NCBI GenBank assembly: GCA_902517895.1
Contig: CABYEA010000004.1
Coordinates: forward strand, 39,425-103,424
Origin: an uncultured Bacteroidota bacterium
GTDB lineage: Bacteria > Bacteroidota > Bacteroidia > Flavobacteriales > Flavobacteriaceae
DNA length: 64,000 nt
Direction: 5' to 3'
The notes under the pieces were generated by a model. That model was not told the origin of the DNA, did no database searches, and worked only from the letters and a program-made list of their open reading frames with translations. How positions within the stretch are numbered: position 1 is the first letter of the stretch; each line of letters begins with the position of its first letter. This document shows positions 23,203 through 33,154 of this stretch, piece by piece. The position numbers and the translations under genes are program-made.

Positions 23203-23700
23203 GTGGTCTATTTTGATATTTTTTTAGGTTTAATAATTGCTTGGGGTGCTTATAATGGTTTTTCAAAGGGACTTGTTAGGGAGCTAGCTTCAGTTCTTGG
23301 TATTATTTGTGGAATATACTTTTCAAAAAATTTCTACCCCTATCTAGACATAAAACTAAAGCCATTATTTGAAACGGAGGCTAGTTATATTTCAATTCTG
23401 TCATCGATTATAATATTCTTATTTACAATTATGATATTTAAAGTTATTGCTAAGCTCCTAACAAAATTTTTAAAACTTATTGCTCTTGGTTTATTAAACA
23501 GAATTGTTGGTTCTGTTTTTGGAGCTATAAAATCGGTTCTTTTATTATGTGTTATTGTTTTTATATTTTCGAAAATCAACAACTTTGTAGGCTTGAGCGA
23601 GAATGAAACTCTAAATAAATCTTTTCTGTATTCTAATATTGAAAAGATAAATAATATAATAATTAAAAATACTTATAAAGAAAATGGTAATGATGAATGA
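23203..23700 (+). CDS. CvpA family protein (GTG start)
   Basis: Four-TM protein VYFDIFLGLIIAWGAYNGFSKGLVRELASVLGIICGIY. Confidence 0.9.
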   Translation: MVYFDIFLGLIIAWGAYNGFSKGLVRELASVLGIICGIYFSKNFYPYLDIKLKPLFETEASYISILSSIIIFLFTIMIFKVIAKLLTKFLKLIALGLLNRIVGSVFGAIKSVLLLCVIVFIFSKINNFVGLSENETLNKSFLYSNIEKINNIIIKNTYKENGNDE

Positions 23701-24134
23701 TGAATGTCAATAAAAAGACTTCCATTCCTTAATATATATCCAAATGTATATTCAACCTTGACTACTTTCCCTTCCAAATCAGTAAAAAAATAATTACCCA
23801 TAGAAATTGCTCTTTGATTTTCAATTATAAATCCTGAGTTTTCAAATTTAACATCTACCCAGGGTTTCAAAGCAAAACCATCATCCTCAGAGCATAATGA
23901 GTCATTACCTCCTAAAAAATAAGATAATGCCATTTGAAAATTTGGTCTAAACTGCTCTTCTGAAGCCATTGTTGGTTTAAATAATATGTCATTATTTTTA
24001 AAGTCATAAAGAGAATTCAAAAACGATTTTGTGAATTCAATACATTCTTCTTTATTATGTTTTAATGTTCCGATTTTGACGATTCCATTACCCCATTCTT
24101 TTTGTGCTTCACGAATTTGATTTTCTGTTATCAT
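23673..24134 (-). CDS. NTF2/CaMKII-association-domain-like conserved hypothetical protein
   Basis: VEYTFGYILRNGSLFIDIHHSSLPF C-terminal pattern. Confidence 0.55.
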   Translation of the reverse strand: MITENQIREAQKEWGNGIVKIGTLKHNKEECIEFTKSFLNSLYDFKNNDILFKPTMASEEQFRPNFQMALSYFLGGNDSLCSEDDGFALKPWVDVKFENSGFIIENQRAISMGNYFFTDLEGKVVKVEYTFGYILRNGSLFIDIHHSSLPFSL

Positions 24135-24922
24135 ATAATTTTAATTTGATTATTTTTAATCCAACCCTCTTGACCATTTACTAATTTTATTTTTACCCAC
24201 TCATCACTAAAATTATTAATAATTCTAACTTTAGTTCCTAAATGCAAAGTAAGTAAATTCTTACTTCTTTCATTCGGATCAGCCTTAATTTCAATCTTAT
24301 TTGAAAAGATAATAGCATACTTTTCGAGGTAATTTTTTTCGTAAGCATTTAAGCTAATCCGTACCGTTATTAAAATGGTGATAATAATAATAAAAAGAGA
24401 GGCAAATGCAGTTTTTTTAACAATTGTTGTCTTAGAAAAGAAATATATTAGAAAAAACAAAAGAAACATAAAAGCAAATAATATCAGTGCAATACCCCAA
24501 GACGAATAGCTTAAAAGATTAGATGTTTTATTTAATTGTTCGTCAAAAAATGATTGTGGAACTACTGCGATATCATCTATGAGGGTATTTTTAACCATAT
24601 TCAAATTATTAATTACTTCATTGTCTGAAGAATCAAGCTTTAATGATTTTTCATAATACAAAATACTATTTGCAATATCATTTAACCTGTAGTAAGCATT
24701 TCCAATATTGAAATACAAATCTGGTGAATGAAAACCTGAATCTAAAATTTGTAAATACACCTGAATTGACTGTTCATATTTTGAATCATTATATAAGTTA
24801 TTAGCTTCAGAAAATTTTTCATTTACAACAGATTGTTCAGATTCTAATTGGCTAAAGCATGATATAGAACAAACCGTTAGGAACAAAAAAGTGATTACAA
24901 TATTTAAATATTTACTTTTCAT
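24131..24922 (-). CDS. BatE-like TPR + SH3 protein
   Basis: TPR region (DLYFNIGNAYYRLNDIANSILYYEKSLKLD), TM segments, SH3-like VRIINNFSDEWVKIKLVNGQEGWIKNNQIKII; position in Bat operon. Confidence 0.88.
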   Translation of the reverse strand: MKSKYLNIVITFLFLTVCSISCFSQLESEQSVVNEKFSEANNLYNDSKYEQSIQVYLQILDSGFHSPDLYFNIGNAYYRLNDIANSILYYEKSLKLDSSDNEVINNLNMVKNTLIDDIAVVPQSFFDEQLNKTSNLLSYSSWGIALILFAFMFLLFFLIYFFSKTTIVKKTAFASLFIIIITILITVRISLNAYEKNYLEKYAIIFSNKIEIKADPNERSKNLLTLHLGTKVRIINNFSDEWVKIKLVNGQEGWIKNNQIKII

Positions 24923-26681
24923 TTTTTACTTTTTCTAATTGATCAACAAATAACTTTGCATTTTCATAATCTTCACTCATAGCTTCAATATTTAAAGGGG
25001 TGTATCTGGCCAGTTGACAGTTTTCTAATACATTAAATAGCAAATCAATTAGATTTTTTTCCACCTTCATTTGTTGAAGTCTAGAACTTATGTATTTATT
25101 GTTTAGCTGAGAATTGTCAAGGTTTAATTTTGACTTTAAATAAGTTCTAAGAGCTTTGTCAATAGACTCATAAAATTTTTCTTTATCTCCGATTAACCCT
25201 TTTGACTGTACTAAAAGTTTTTGGGTTAATCCCTTCGCAATTTTTAATTTATCTACTTTTTTAGAATTATAAATCTTAAAAAACCTAAACAAGATTATAA
25301 TAATTATGCATATTAAAAAAGGAGATAAAAATAGTAGCCAATATGCAGTTGAATTGAAAAATATATTCTCTCCAATTTTTGAAAATTTTGTTTTAGTTTT
25401 GAATGAAGTAAATTGATTTTGAGCTAATTCAATTTTATTTGTCGTATTTAATTCGTTAGAGTCATCTTTTGAAGCTGAGGTTCTATTAAGACCCACAACA
25501 TCAATATATATTGGGTCTGAATAAATTGATATATACTCTTTAAATTTTGGATTAAAAAAAGAGAATTTAGTTTGAGGTATAGTATACTTTCCGGGCATGT
25601 TTGGCACAATAGTAAATTTATTATTTACCTTTCCTTTTATCCCAGCTGCCATGACCGAAACGTTTGAAATTTTTTCAGGTTCATAAACTTCAAGTGAAGA
25701 TGGTAAAGAGATTTTTGGATCCTCAAACAGGTTAAAATTTCCATTTCCTGAAATAATTAAACTCAATTGAAAGGCTTCATCAATTAACAATTCTTTTTTA
25801 TCTGATTTTATTTCAAAGTTAAAATCACCAACGGCCCCAGAGAAATCATTTGGTTTATTTTCAATAGGCAGTGGTTTAACATCAATAAATGAACTGCCTG
25901 ATGATACTGTTTTATTAACACTTGATGATATTAGATTGCCAAAAAAATCTCTTCTATTTGAAGGTACTTGCACGGAAATATCTAAAGTTAGTGGTTCAAT
26001 TTTTAATCTACCTTTCTTCTGTGGATATAGTAAAGTTCTTCGCAATACGACATATCTATACGGTTCACCTTTATATGTCCCATTTTGAACATTTAGAGAT
26101 TTAATATCTATGTTATTGCTCCAAAAATTGGCATACCTAGGTGCTTCTAATTCTCTCCAATTATCAACACCTGTATCAGGTGAAACATATAACTTATATG
26201 TAACGGAAACTGCCTCATTTATAAATGGGCTTTTATTGGATAATTCTGCAACTAAGTGAATCTTTTTATCAGCCAAATAGTTAGGATCATTTGGGTTTGT
26301 GGGCTTATCAACAGCTGAAGTTACTATTACTTTAACAGGAAGTGTTTTATAAATTTCTCCATCAACCTCAATCGAAGCTTGCCCAATTTCAAAAGAACCT
26401 TTTTCAATTGGGGATAAAAAATATGAATAGGTTTTAGAGTATGATCTTTTACCGTTTATCCAAGAATTTCTGATTGATTGACTTGGGCCTCCAACAATTC
26501 TAAAGTTTTCAAAAACTGGAGGTGTAAAATTATCACCGTCTTTGTCAACTGAAAATTCTACTTTCACTCTTTCATTTAAACCCAATTGATTCTTACTCAA
26601 TTTTGTAGTAAAATTAACTTGTGAAAATGCTGAAAAGCTAATCAGGAAAATAATTATATGTATAAATTTATTTCTAAACAT
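24912..26681 (-). CDS. BatD family oxygen-tolerance protein
   Basis: Signal peptide; VNFTTKLSKNQLGLNERVKVEFSVDKDGDNFTPPVFENFRIVGGPSQS is typical of BatD N-terminus; C-terminal TM. Confidence 0.93.
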   Translation of the reverse strand: MFRNKFIHIIIFLISFSAFSQVNFTTKLSKNQLGLNERVKVEFSVDKDGDNFTPPVFENFRIVGGPSQSIRNSWINGKRSYSKTYSYFLSPIEKGSFEIGQASIEVDGEIYKTLPVKVIVTSAVDKPTNPNDPNYLADKKIHLVAELSNKSPFINEAVSVTYKLYVSPDTGVDNWRELEAPRYANFWSNNIDIKSLNVQNGTYKGEPYRYVVLRRTLLYPQKKGRLKIEPLTLDISVQVPSNRRDFFGNLISSSVNKTVSSGSSFIDVKPLPIENKPNDFSGAVGDFNFEIKSDKKELLIDEAFQLSLIISGNGNFNLFEDPKISLPSSLEVYEPEKISNVSVMAAGIKGKVNNKFTIVPNMPGKYTIPQTKFSFFNPKFKEYISIYSDPIYIDVVGLNRTSASKDDSNELNTTNKIELAQNQFTSFKTKTKFSKIGENIFFNSTAYWLLFLSPFLICIIIIILFRFFKIYNSKKVDKLKIAKGLTQKLLVQSKGLIGDKEKFYESIDKALRTYLKSKLNLDNSQLNNKYISSRLQQMKVEKNLIDLLFNVLENCQLARYTPLNIEAMSEDYENAKLFVDQLEKVKNEK

Positions 26682-27505
26682 TACCAGTCTTTTTCAGAAA
26701 CAACTTTTGTGCCTTTTTGTTTCTTATCATTCACTTTTGCTTGAACTTTCTTTTCAGCATTTTCCATAGCCTTCAATAAATTTTTAATCTGTTCAGAAGA
26801 AAGTTTTGATTGTTGATTCTTATTTTGTTGAGGTTTCTCAGACTTATTATCGTCCTTGTCCTGTTCATTCTTACTTTGATCTTTTTTATTCTCATTCTGA
26901 TCATCTTCGTTCTCATTATCCTTATCCTTGTTCTGATCATCTTTGTTCTCATTATCCTTGTTCTGATCATCTTTATTCTCATTATCCTTGTTCTGATCAT
27001 CTTTATTCTCATTATCCTTGTTCTGATCATCTTTATTCTCATTATCCTTGTTCTGATCATCATTTTGCTGTTCCTCTTCACACATCTTAGCCAGTGCTAA
27101 ATTGTAACGAGTATCATTATCGCTAGGGTCATTTCTCAAAGCACTTTTATATGCTAATACTGCTTCAGAACACATTTCTTTTTTCATAAAAGAGTTGCCT
27201 AGATTGTGAAAAGATTTGTGTTTTTCAAATTTATTTTTAGCAAGTTTTGTTGATTCTATTTGTCTTGAAATTGCTTCATCATATAAACCTTCACTGTAAT
27301 ATTTATTTGATAAATTAAACGTGGCTCTTAAGTCACTTAGTGAATCATCAATAGCAACTCTAAAATTCTTTTCAGCTTCCTCAAAGTTGTTTTCAATAAA
27401 CTTATTTCCTTTGTTATAGAATCTAGCATAATTTTCAGACTGAGCATAAATATTTTGAGATGCTAGAATAGAAATAAAAAAACAAAAAAGTATATTATTT
27501 TTCAT
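26681..27505 (-). CDS. BatC-like TPR protein with Asn/Asp/Lys low-complexity repeat
   Basis: Signal peptide; TPR (DNDTRYNLALAKMCEEEQQ); tandem NKDNENKDDQ decapeptides. Confidence 0.88.
   Translation of the reverse strand: MKNNILFCFFISILASQNIYAQSENYARFYNKGNKFIENNFEEAEKNFRVAIDDSLSDLRATFNLSNKYYSEGLYDEAISRQIESTKLAKNKFEKHKSFHNLGNSFMKKEMCSEAVLAYKSALRNDPSDNDTRYNLALAKMCEEEQQNDDQNKDNENKDDQNKDNENKDDQNKDNENKDDQNKDNENKDDQNKDKDNENEDDQNENKKDQSKNEQDKDDNKSEKPQQNKNQQSKLSSEQIKNLLKAMENAEKKVQAKVNDKKQKGTKVVSEKDW
26895..27060. repeat. 30-bp coding tandem repeat in batC
   Basis: Four consecutive near-identical copies of ttctgatcatctttattctcattatccttg at 26931-27050 (first copy has one g/a change), a partial fifth, and a 36-bp variant at 26895-26930 with extra ttatcc. 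Confidence 0.95.
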
Positions 27506-28529
27506 TAAATAAATTTAAATTTTTCAGCCATATCGTTTTACCATCTCTCATGAAAATATCGACAACTATCAATAGAAATCCAATTAAAATAAACCACTGA
27601 AATTGGTCTTTAAACTCAGAAAATTTTTGAGTATCAAATTCTTTTTTTTCAGTATTTTCTAAAATTTCAATTACCTCATTTATCACATTTTCAGTTACTG
27701 AACCATCTATATATTGTCCTTTAGTTTTATCAGAAATATTTTGAAGATAATCTTTATTGAGTTTTGTAATAACCACCTCTCCATTGATGTCTTTTTTATA
27801 ACTCATTACGATTCCATTTTTTTTAATCGGAATAGGTGAACCCTTTTCTGTTCCAACACCAATCGAGTAAATGGTAATATTATTTTTTGCTGCTAGATCT
27901 GCCATTTCATATGATAAATCATTATGATCCTCTCCGTCTGATATAATAAATAATAACCGCTCTGTTGATTGGTCTTGATCAAAATAAGTAGAAGATAATC
28001 GGATAGCCTCATCAATGGCAGTCCCCTGAGATGAAAGCATATCAGTATTCATGTTTTGTAGAAACATTTTACCTGATGAATAGTCTGTGGTTAGGGGAAG
28101 CTGAGGAAATGCCTTTCCCGCATAGGCTACTATACCAATTCTATCACCACCCAGATTATTTATAACCTGGCCTACTAGCTGCTTAGATTTTTCTATTCTA
28201 TTTGGAGCTATGTCTTCAGCAAGCATACTTTTAGAAACATCAACTGCAAAAACTATATCAACTCCTAGCCTTTGAAAAATCTCAATCTTACTTCCAATTT
28301 TAGGATTAATCATCGCGATTATAAACAGTGAAATCCCGATTACAATAAAAAGTATTTTTATGATAGGTTTTAGGGTTGAAATGTTTGGACTTAATCTTTC
28401 CAAATTGGACTTTGAGAAAAATAATTTCTGAGTTTTAATTTTCCAAGCTCTGTCAAAAATGAACAATATGCTGATTAAAATAATCAACAAAAACAACCAA
28501 GACCATAATATGTTTTCTAATTCATACAT
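27495..28529 (-). CDS. BatB: VWA domain membrane protein
   Basis: GVDIVFAVDVSKSMLAEDIAPNRIEKSK MIDAS motif; N- and C-terminal TM. Confidence 0.95.
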   Translation of the reverse strand: MYELENILWSWLFLLIILISILFIFDRAWKIKTQKLFFSKSNLERLSPNISTLKPIIKILFIVIGISLFIIAMINPKIGSKIEIFQRLGVDIVFAVDVSKSMLAEDIAPNRIEKSKQLVGQVINNLGGDRIGIVAYAGKAFPQLPLTTDYSSGKMFLQNMNTDMLSSQGTAIDEAIRLSSTYFDQDQSTERLLFIISDGEDHNDLSYEMADLAAKNNITIYSIGVGTEKGSPIPIKKNGIVMSYKKDINGEVVITKLNKDYLQNISDKTKGQYIDGSVTENVINEVIEILENTEKKEFDTQKFSEFKDQFQWFILIGFLLIVVDIFMRDGKTIWLKNLNLFNEK

Positions 28530-29527
28530 TATATAAAACTTCTTAGTATTGTTAATTTCATAATCATCTCAAGCGCAATTAATATAATTGCAGGTAGAAG
28601 GAAGTATCTAAACTTCTCGTCAACTGAATAATATTTAAACTCCTCTATCTCTGTCTTTTCTAACTCGTCAATATCTGAATAGATTTCTTTTAGTCTTTCA
28701 TTATCTGTAGCTCTAAAATATTTTCCCCCAGTCATTTCAGAAATTTGAGTAAGTAGATTTTCATCAATTTCAACCTGAACATTTGCATAATTAAATTTTC
28801 CTTTTGCATCAATACCGACCGGAGATAATGCAAGACCATTTGTTCCCAAGCCGATGGAATATATCTTAATTTGAAATTCTTTTGCTAACTCAGCTGCTGT
28901 TATAGGATCAATAAATCCTGCGTTATTTACTCCATCTGTCAAAAGAATAATCACCTTGCTCTTAGCCTTACTGTCTTTTATCCTATTTACAGATGTTGCT
29001 AGGCCCATACCAATTGCAGTTCCACCTTCAATGATATTATTATATTTAATCTCCCTCAAGGATCTTATAGTTATATTCTTATCAGATGTAAGCGGTGTTT
29101 TTGTGTAACTTTCACCGGCATATTCAACCAGCCCTATTCTATCTGAAACTCTATTTTTAATAAACTCGTCGGCGACATTTTTTAATGCATCAAGCCTATT
29201 TGGTTTTAAATCTTTTGCCAGCATACTTGCAGAAACATCAATTGCCATTATTATATCGATACCGCTATTTGTTTTTACTCTAGTTGATGTATCAATTACT
29301 TGCGGTCTGGCTAGAGCAGTAATAATTAATATTAATGAAATTAATCTTAAATATTTGAATGTTAATTTTAGTTTTGAGTAGAAGTTTCCTGAATCACCAA
29401 AGGCTTTTGAATTAGAAAATTTAATCGAGTTGGTTAAATTATCTTTCTTTAGATAATTCCATATTACTATTAAAGGTATAACAGCCAATAAAATAAAGTA
29501 CTCTGGATTTAAAAATTCTAAATTCAT
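28529..29527 (-). CDS. BatA: VWA domain membrane protein
   Basis: GIDIIMAIDVSASMLAKDLKPNRLDALK MIDAS motif; TM segments. Confidence 0.95.
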   Translation of the reverse strand: MNLEFLNPEYFILLAVIPLIVIWNYLKKDNLTNSIKFSNSKAFGDSGNFYSKLKLTFKYLRLISLILIITALARPQVIDTSTRVKTNSGIDIIMAIDVSASMLAKDLKPNRLDALKNVADEFIKNRVSDRIGLVEYAGESYTKTPLTSDKNITIRSLREIKYNNIIEGGTAIGMGLATSVNRIKDSKAKSKVIILLTDGVNNAGFIDPITAAELAKEFQIKIYSIGLGTNGLALSPVGIDAKGKFNYANVQVEIDENLLTQISEMTGGKYFRATDNERLKEIYSDIDELEKTEIEEFKYYSVDEKFRYFLLPAIILIALEMIMKLTILRSFI

Positions 29528-31155
29528 TTTTTCTCTTCTTTTAATACTTCAATTGACTTAATAATTCTTTCTCTAATCTCATTCACATATCTTTTTTCAT
29601 GCGTTAAAAGAATTGCTGTTTTAAATCCTGTTTCCGTTAAAAAACCTATAACATTATAATTTCCAGGTTTATACTTTTTATCACTTATTTTAAAGTCTGA
29701 TGTTCCTGAAATAAGTAGACCTTTTCCTTTATTTTTTGTTTCGAAGTCCTCATACTTTACAAGCATATTTTGAAGTCCTCTACTTTCTAAATCATCCAAA
29801 CTTGACTCTAAAATTGATTGGAACTTTTGTGGTTCAATCTTAAATTCAGAGGAGTAGTTTGAGACAAAAAACTCAATAGATTCATTTGAATTCGAGAAAT
29901 AAAATTGAGATTCAATTTTATAATCATCATATAAAAAATCATTGTTGTTATTTAGTCTTACTAAAGCATCTGGAGTTTCTACAAATATTCCAGGAGCCCC
30001 ATATTCGGATTTTACCCAAATTTTATTTAATAATCTAAGATTTTTATTAAATGTTATCTTATCGATTGTGTATTGAAAACCGTTTATAAAACTTGAGAAA
30101 ATAAATAATAAGAAAATTAGAGAAGCTGCCAAAATTGAAACAATTTTTAGTCTTTCATTTCTCAACTTCTTCTCTGCTTGTTTTTGATAATTTAAATTTT
30201 TTAGTTTTTCTTCTTCACTAGGTTCAGGAAGCAATTCAGAAAAAAGTTTAACCTCTTCGTTAATTATATTAAGGTCATTTTGAATAACATTTTTTTCAGG
30301 AAGAAATTTTGCAAACTTTACCAAGTCAGCTCTTTTAAAAATATCTTCAATTCTATCAATAGATTTCCTGGAAATATTAAAAGATTTTATTTCACTTAAG
30401 TTGATTAGTTTTAGGATTAACTCACCTGTAGTACTTTCTAAAGCCTTTTCATATACTTCTTTTTCAAAAAAACTTCTTAGTGCATATGTTAATTCAGAAT
30501 AAAACAACTTAATATTTGATTTCGAATCAAGATTAATTTTTTCTAAATCACTCAATCTTTTCTTAATTAATTCAATAGGCCTTAATGCAGGCTTAATATT
30601 TATTAGTGGGTTAAAAAAATTAACCACTTGTACTCTGAAAAAAAGTAATATCAAGATTAAAAAAAGAGTGAATAAAATAATTGGATAATTATTCATTAAG
30701 CGAAGTCTAAAAACTTCGAATGTAGAAAATTTGTCAAATGGTGGTTTTATATCATACAGACCTTGCTTAGTAGTATCAACTTCAACTAAATTAACAGAGA
30801 TTTTTTTAGAATCGGTTGAAAATAATTTATCTCCAATTTGAATCTTTATTTTTGGAATGATGTAATTTCCTTCATCAAATGATGTAATACCATATTTCTT
30901 TGAAAACACAAAGCCGTCTTCATACTTAATTGTATCAATCTGAAATTCTGAAATTAATTCGAAAGGTGCAAATGAAGTTGAATCGGGAAAAATAATATTT
31001 TCTTCCTTTTCGGAATTGACATCAATTGTGTAAATAAGTTCTTTTCCTATTAATATTGAATCAGACTCAATAGATGCAGTTACATTTTGTGAATTGGATG
31101 TAATGCTTAGTAAAAAAACAAAACAAATAATTAAAATATTGAGAAATAGTTTCAT
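29524..31155 (-). CDS. Bat-operon membrane protein of unknown function
   Basis: Signal peptide, extracytoplasmic Ig-like N-terminal region, two TM segments; overlaps both neighbours by 4 nt. Confidence 0.8.
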   Translation of the reverse strand: MKLFLNILIICFVFLLSITSNSQNVTASIESDSILIGKELIYTIDVNSEKEENIIFPDSTSFAPFELISEFQIDTIKYEDGFVFSKKYGITSFDEGNYIIPKIKIQIGDKLFSTDSKKISVNLVEVDTTKQGLYDIKPPFDKFSTFEVFRLRLMNNYPIILFTLFLILILLFFRVQVVNFFNPLINIKPALRPIELIKKRLSDLEKINLDSKSNIKLFYSELTYALRSFFEKEVYEKALESTTGELILKLINLSEIKSFNISRKSIDRIEDIFKRADLVKFAKFLPEKNVIQNDLNIINEEVKLFSELLPEPSEEEKLKNLNYQKQAEKKLRNERLKIVSILAASLIFLLFIFSSFINGFQYTIDKITFNKNLRLLNKIWVKSEYGAPGIFVETPDALVRLNNNNDFLYDDYKIESQFYFSNSNESIEFFVSNYSSEFKIEPQKFQSILESSLDDLESRGLQNMLVKYEDFETKNKGKGLLISGTSDFKISDKKYKPGNYNVIGFLTETGFKTAILLTHEKRYVNEIRERIIKSIEVLKEEKK

Positions 31156-32015
31156 CGACTCTTGAAATATTTTAATAATTTGTTTTGATAATCATCCTGC
31201 GTATTACATTCAATTATACCCGATCCTGACCTTTTAAAATAGTTTACAAATTCACTCCTTTTGAAATTATAATATTCATTATATTTCTTTCTAATATTTT
31301 TTGAGTTGGTGTTCACCGTAATTCGTTTTCCGGTTTCATTATCATTTATATCAATAACACCTAAATTTGGAATAATTTCTTCAGTTTTATCATATATTCT
31401 AATTCCTGTTACATCATGTCTAGAAGAAAATATTTTAAGAGAATTTGAATAATCTTGAGAAATAAAATCAGAAATAATAAAAGCGATAGATCTGTTTTTT
31501 AAAATATTAGAGACAAACTTTAAAGGAACATTAATGTCGGTCTTTTTGCTCTTTGATTTAAATTCAAGTAACTCTCTTATAATCCTTAAGACATGAGATT
31601 TACCTTTTTTTGGAGGGATGTATAATTCAACATTATCAGAGAATAAAATTAGTCCAACTTTATCATTATTTTTTGTTGCTGAAAATGCAAGAGTAGCTGC
31701 TAGCTCTGTAACATACTCATTTTTAAACATCGAGTCAGATCCAAAAAAATTAGACCCAGAAATGTCAATTATTAACATCATTGTTAATTCTCTCTCTTCT
31801 TCAAATACTTTGATAAACGTGTCATTGTATCTAGCTGTTACATTCCAATCAATAGCCCTTACATCATCTCCAAATTGATATTGCCTAACCTCACTAAAGG
31901 CCATGCCTCTTCCTTTGAATGTTGACTGGTACTCTCCACCAAAGATATGATCAGATAATCTTTTGGTTTTGATTTCTATTTTTCTGACTTTTTTTAAGAG
32001 CTCTTTTGTATCCAT
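31152..32015 (-). CDS. DUF58 domain-containing protein
   Basis: STFKGRGMAFSEVRQYQFGDDVRAIDWNVTARYNDTFIKVFEEERELTMMLIIDISGS. Confidence 0.96.
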   Translation of the reverse strand: MDTKELLKKVRKIEIKTKRLSDHIFGGEYQSTFKGRGMAFSEVRQYQFGDDVRAIDWNVTARYNDTFIKVFEEERELTMMLIIDISGSNFFGSDSMFKNEYVTELAATLAFSATKNNDKVGLILFSDNVELYIPPKKGKSHVLRIIRELLEFKSKSKKTDINVPLKFVSNILKNRSIAFIISDFISQDYSNSLKIFSSRHDVTGIRIYDKTEEIIPNLGVIDINDNETGKRITVNTNSKNIRKKYNEYYNFKRSEFVNYFKRSGSGIIECNTQDDYQNKLLKYFKSR

Positions 32016-32025
32016 ATTTTGGAGT

Positions 32026-33021
32026 TTATGGAACTTCTATTTCATTTACAATTTTTGTGATAATATCAATCGATGACATATTTTCAGCTTCAGCTTCATA
32101 AGAAATTCCTATTCTATGTTGTAAAACATCAAATACTACTGCTCTAACATCATCAGGGATAACAAACCCTCTTCTATTTATAAATGCATAACATTTAGCT
32201 GCCAAAGCAAGATTAATACTGCCTCTTGGTGAAGCACCAAAAGATATTAATGGTTTTAGGTTTGATAAATTATATTTTTCAGGAAATCTAGTGGCAAAAA
32301 TTATATCAAGAATATATTTCTCAATTTTCTCATCCATGTATACTTCTCTCACTACTTTCTGGGCAGTAATAATTTTTTTAAGTGTGACAACAGACTTTAC
32401 TTTACTTACAGTATTCTCTAGATTCGTTCTCATTATCAACTTTTCATCCTCTAATTCTGGATAAGAAATAACTGTTTTTAACATGAATCTATCAACTTGT
32501 GCTTCTGGAAGTGGGTAAGTTCCCTCCTGATCAATGGGGTTTTGTGTAGCCATCACCAAAAATGGCTCATCTAACTTGAAAGTTTTTTCTCCAATTGTAA
32601 CTTGTTTTTCCTGCATTGCTTCTAATAATGCTGATTGAACTTTAGCAGGTGCTCTGTTTATCTCATCTGCAAGAACAAAATTTGCAAAAACAGGTCCTTT
32701 CTTGACTGAAAATTTTGATTGCTTAACATTATATAGTTGGGTACCAACAACATCTGCGGGTAATAAGTCAGGAGTAAACTGTATTCTACTAAAACTGCCA
32801 CTTATTGCCTTTGATAATGTATTTATAGCTAAAGTTTTAGCTAAACCAGGAACACCTTCAAGTAATATATGACCTTTTGCAAGCAGTCCAATAAGAAGTT
32901 TATCAATCATATCCTTCTGGCCTACAATAACTTTATTCATCTCTGATCTTAAAAGATCTACAAAGGCACTTTCTTTCTCTATTTTCTCGTTAATTTTCTT
33001 TATATCAACTTTATTTTCCAT
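32026..33021 (-). CDS. MoxR family AAA+ ATPase
   Basis: GHILLEGVPGLAKTLAINTLSKAI; ADEINRAPAKVQSALLEAMQEKQVTIG; ATQNPIDQEGTYPLPEAQVDRFM. Confidence 0.98.
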   Translation of the reverse strand: MENKVDIKKINEKIEKESAFVDLLRSEMNKVIVGQKDMIDKLLIGLLAKGHILLEGVPGLAKTLAINTLSKAISGSFSRIQFTPDLLPADVVGTQLYNVKQSKFSVKKGPVFANFVLADEINRAPAKVQSALLEAMQEKQVTIGEKTFKLDEPFLVMATQNPIDQEGTYPLPEAQVDRFMLKTVISYPELEDEKLIMRTNLENTVSKVKSVVTLKKIITAQKVVREVYMDEKIEKYILDIIFATRFPEKYNLSNLKPLISFGASPRGSINLALAAKCYAFINRRGFVIPDDVRAVVFDVLQHRIGISYEAEAENMSSIDIITKIVNEIEVP

Positions 33022-33084
33022 AAGTAAAAATTATTATAACTTTAAAATTGGTTTTGCAAAATGGCAAATCATCACAAATATCTC

Positions 33085-33129
33085 TGTTAACATTAGGTTA
33101 AAAAAACCATTTTTAACCTAATGTTAACA
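33085..33129. promoter_or_regulatory. Perfect 20-bp inverted repeat (5-nt spacer) in the moxR / SDR divergent intergenic region
   Basis: TGTTAACATTAGGTTAAAAA-aacca-TTTTTAACCTAATGTTAACA; arms are exact reverse complements. Confidence 0.95.
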
Positions 33130-33154
33130 TTTTAAATAACTTAAAACTTAAAAC

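Noticed and set aside
26931-27060. Possible CRISPR array (regular 30-bp repeats)
   Set aside because: Units are directly contiguous with no spacers and lie inside a coding frame; no cas genes nearby.
26773-27100. Three extra ORFs (minus 26773-27081; plus 26806-27090 and 26810-27100) overlapping batC
   Set aside because: They arise because a 30-bp repeat keeps all frames open; products are monotonous repeats (MIRTRIMRIK, YPCSDHLYSH, ILVLIIFILI) and batC itself is clearly the real gene.
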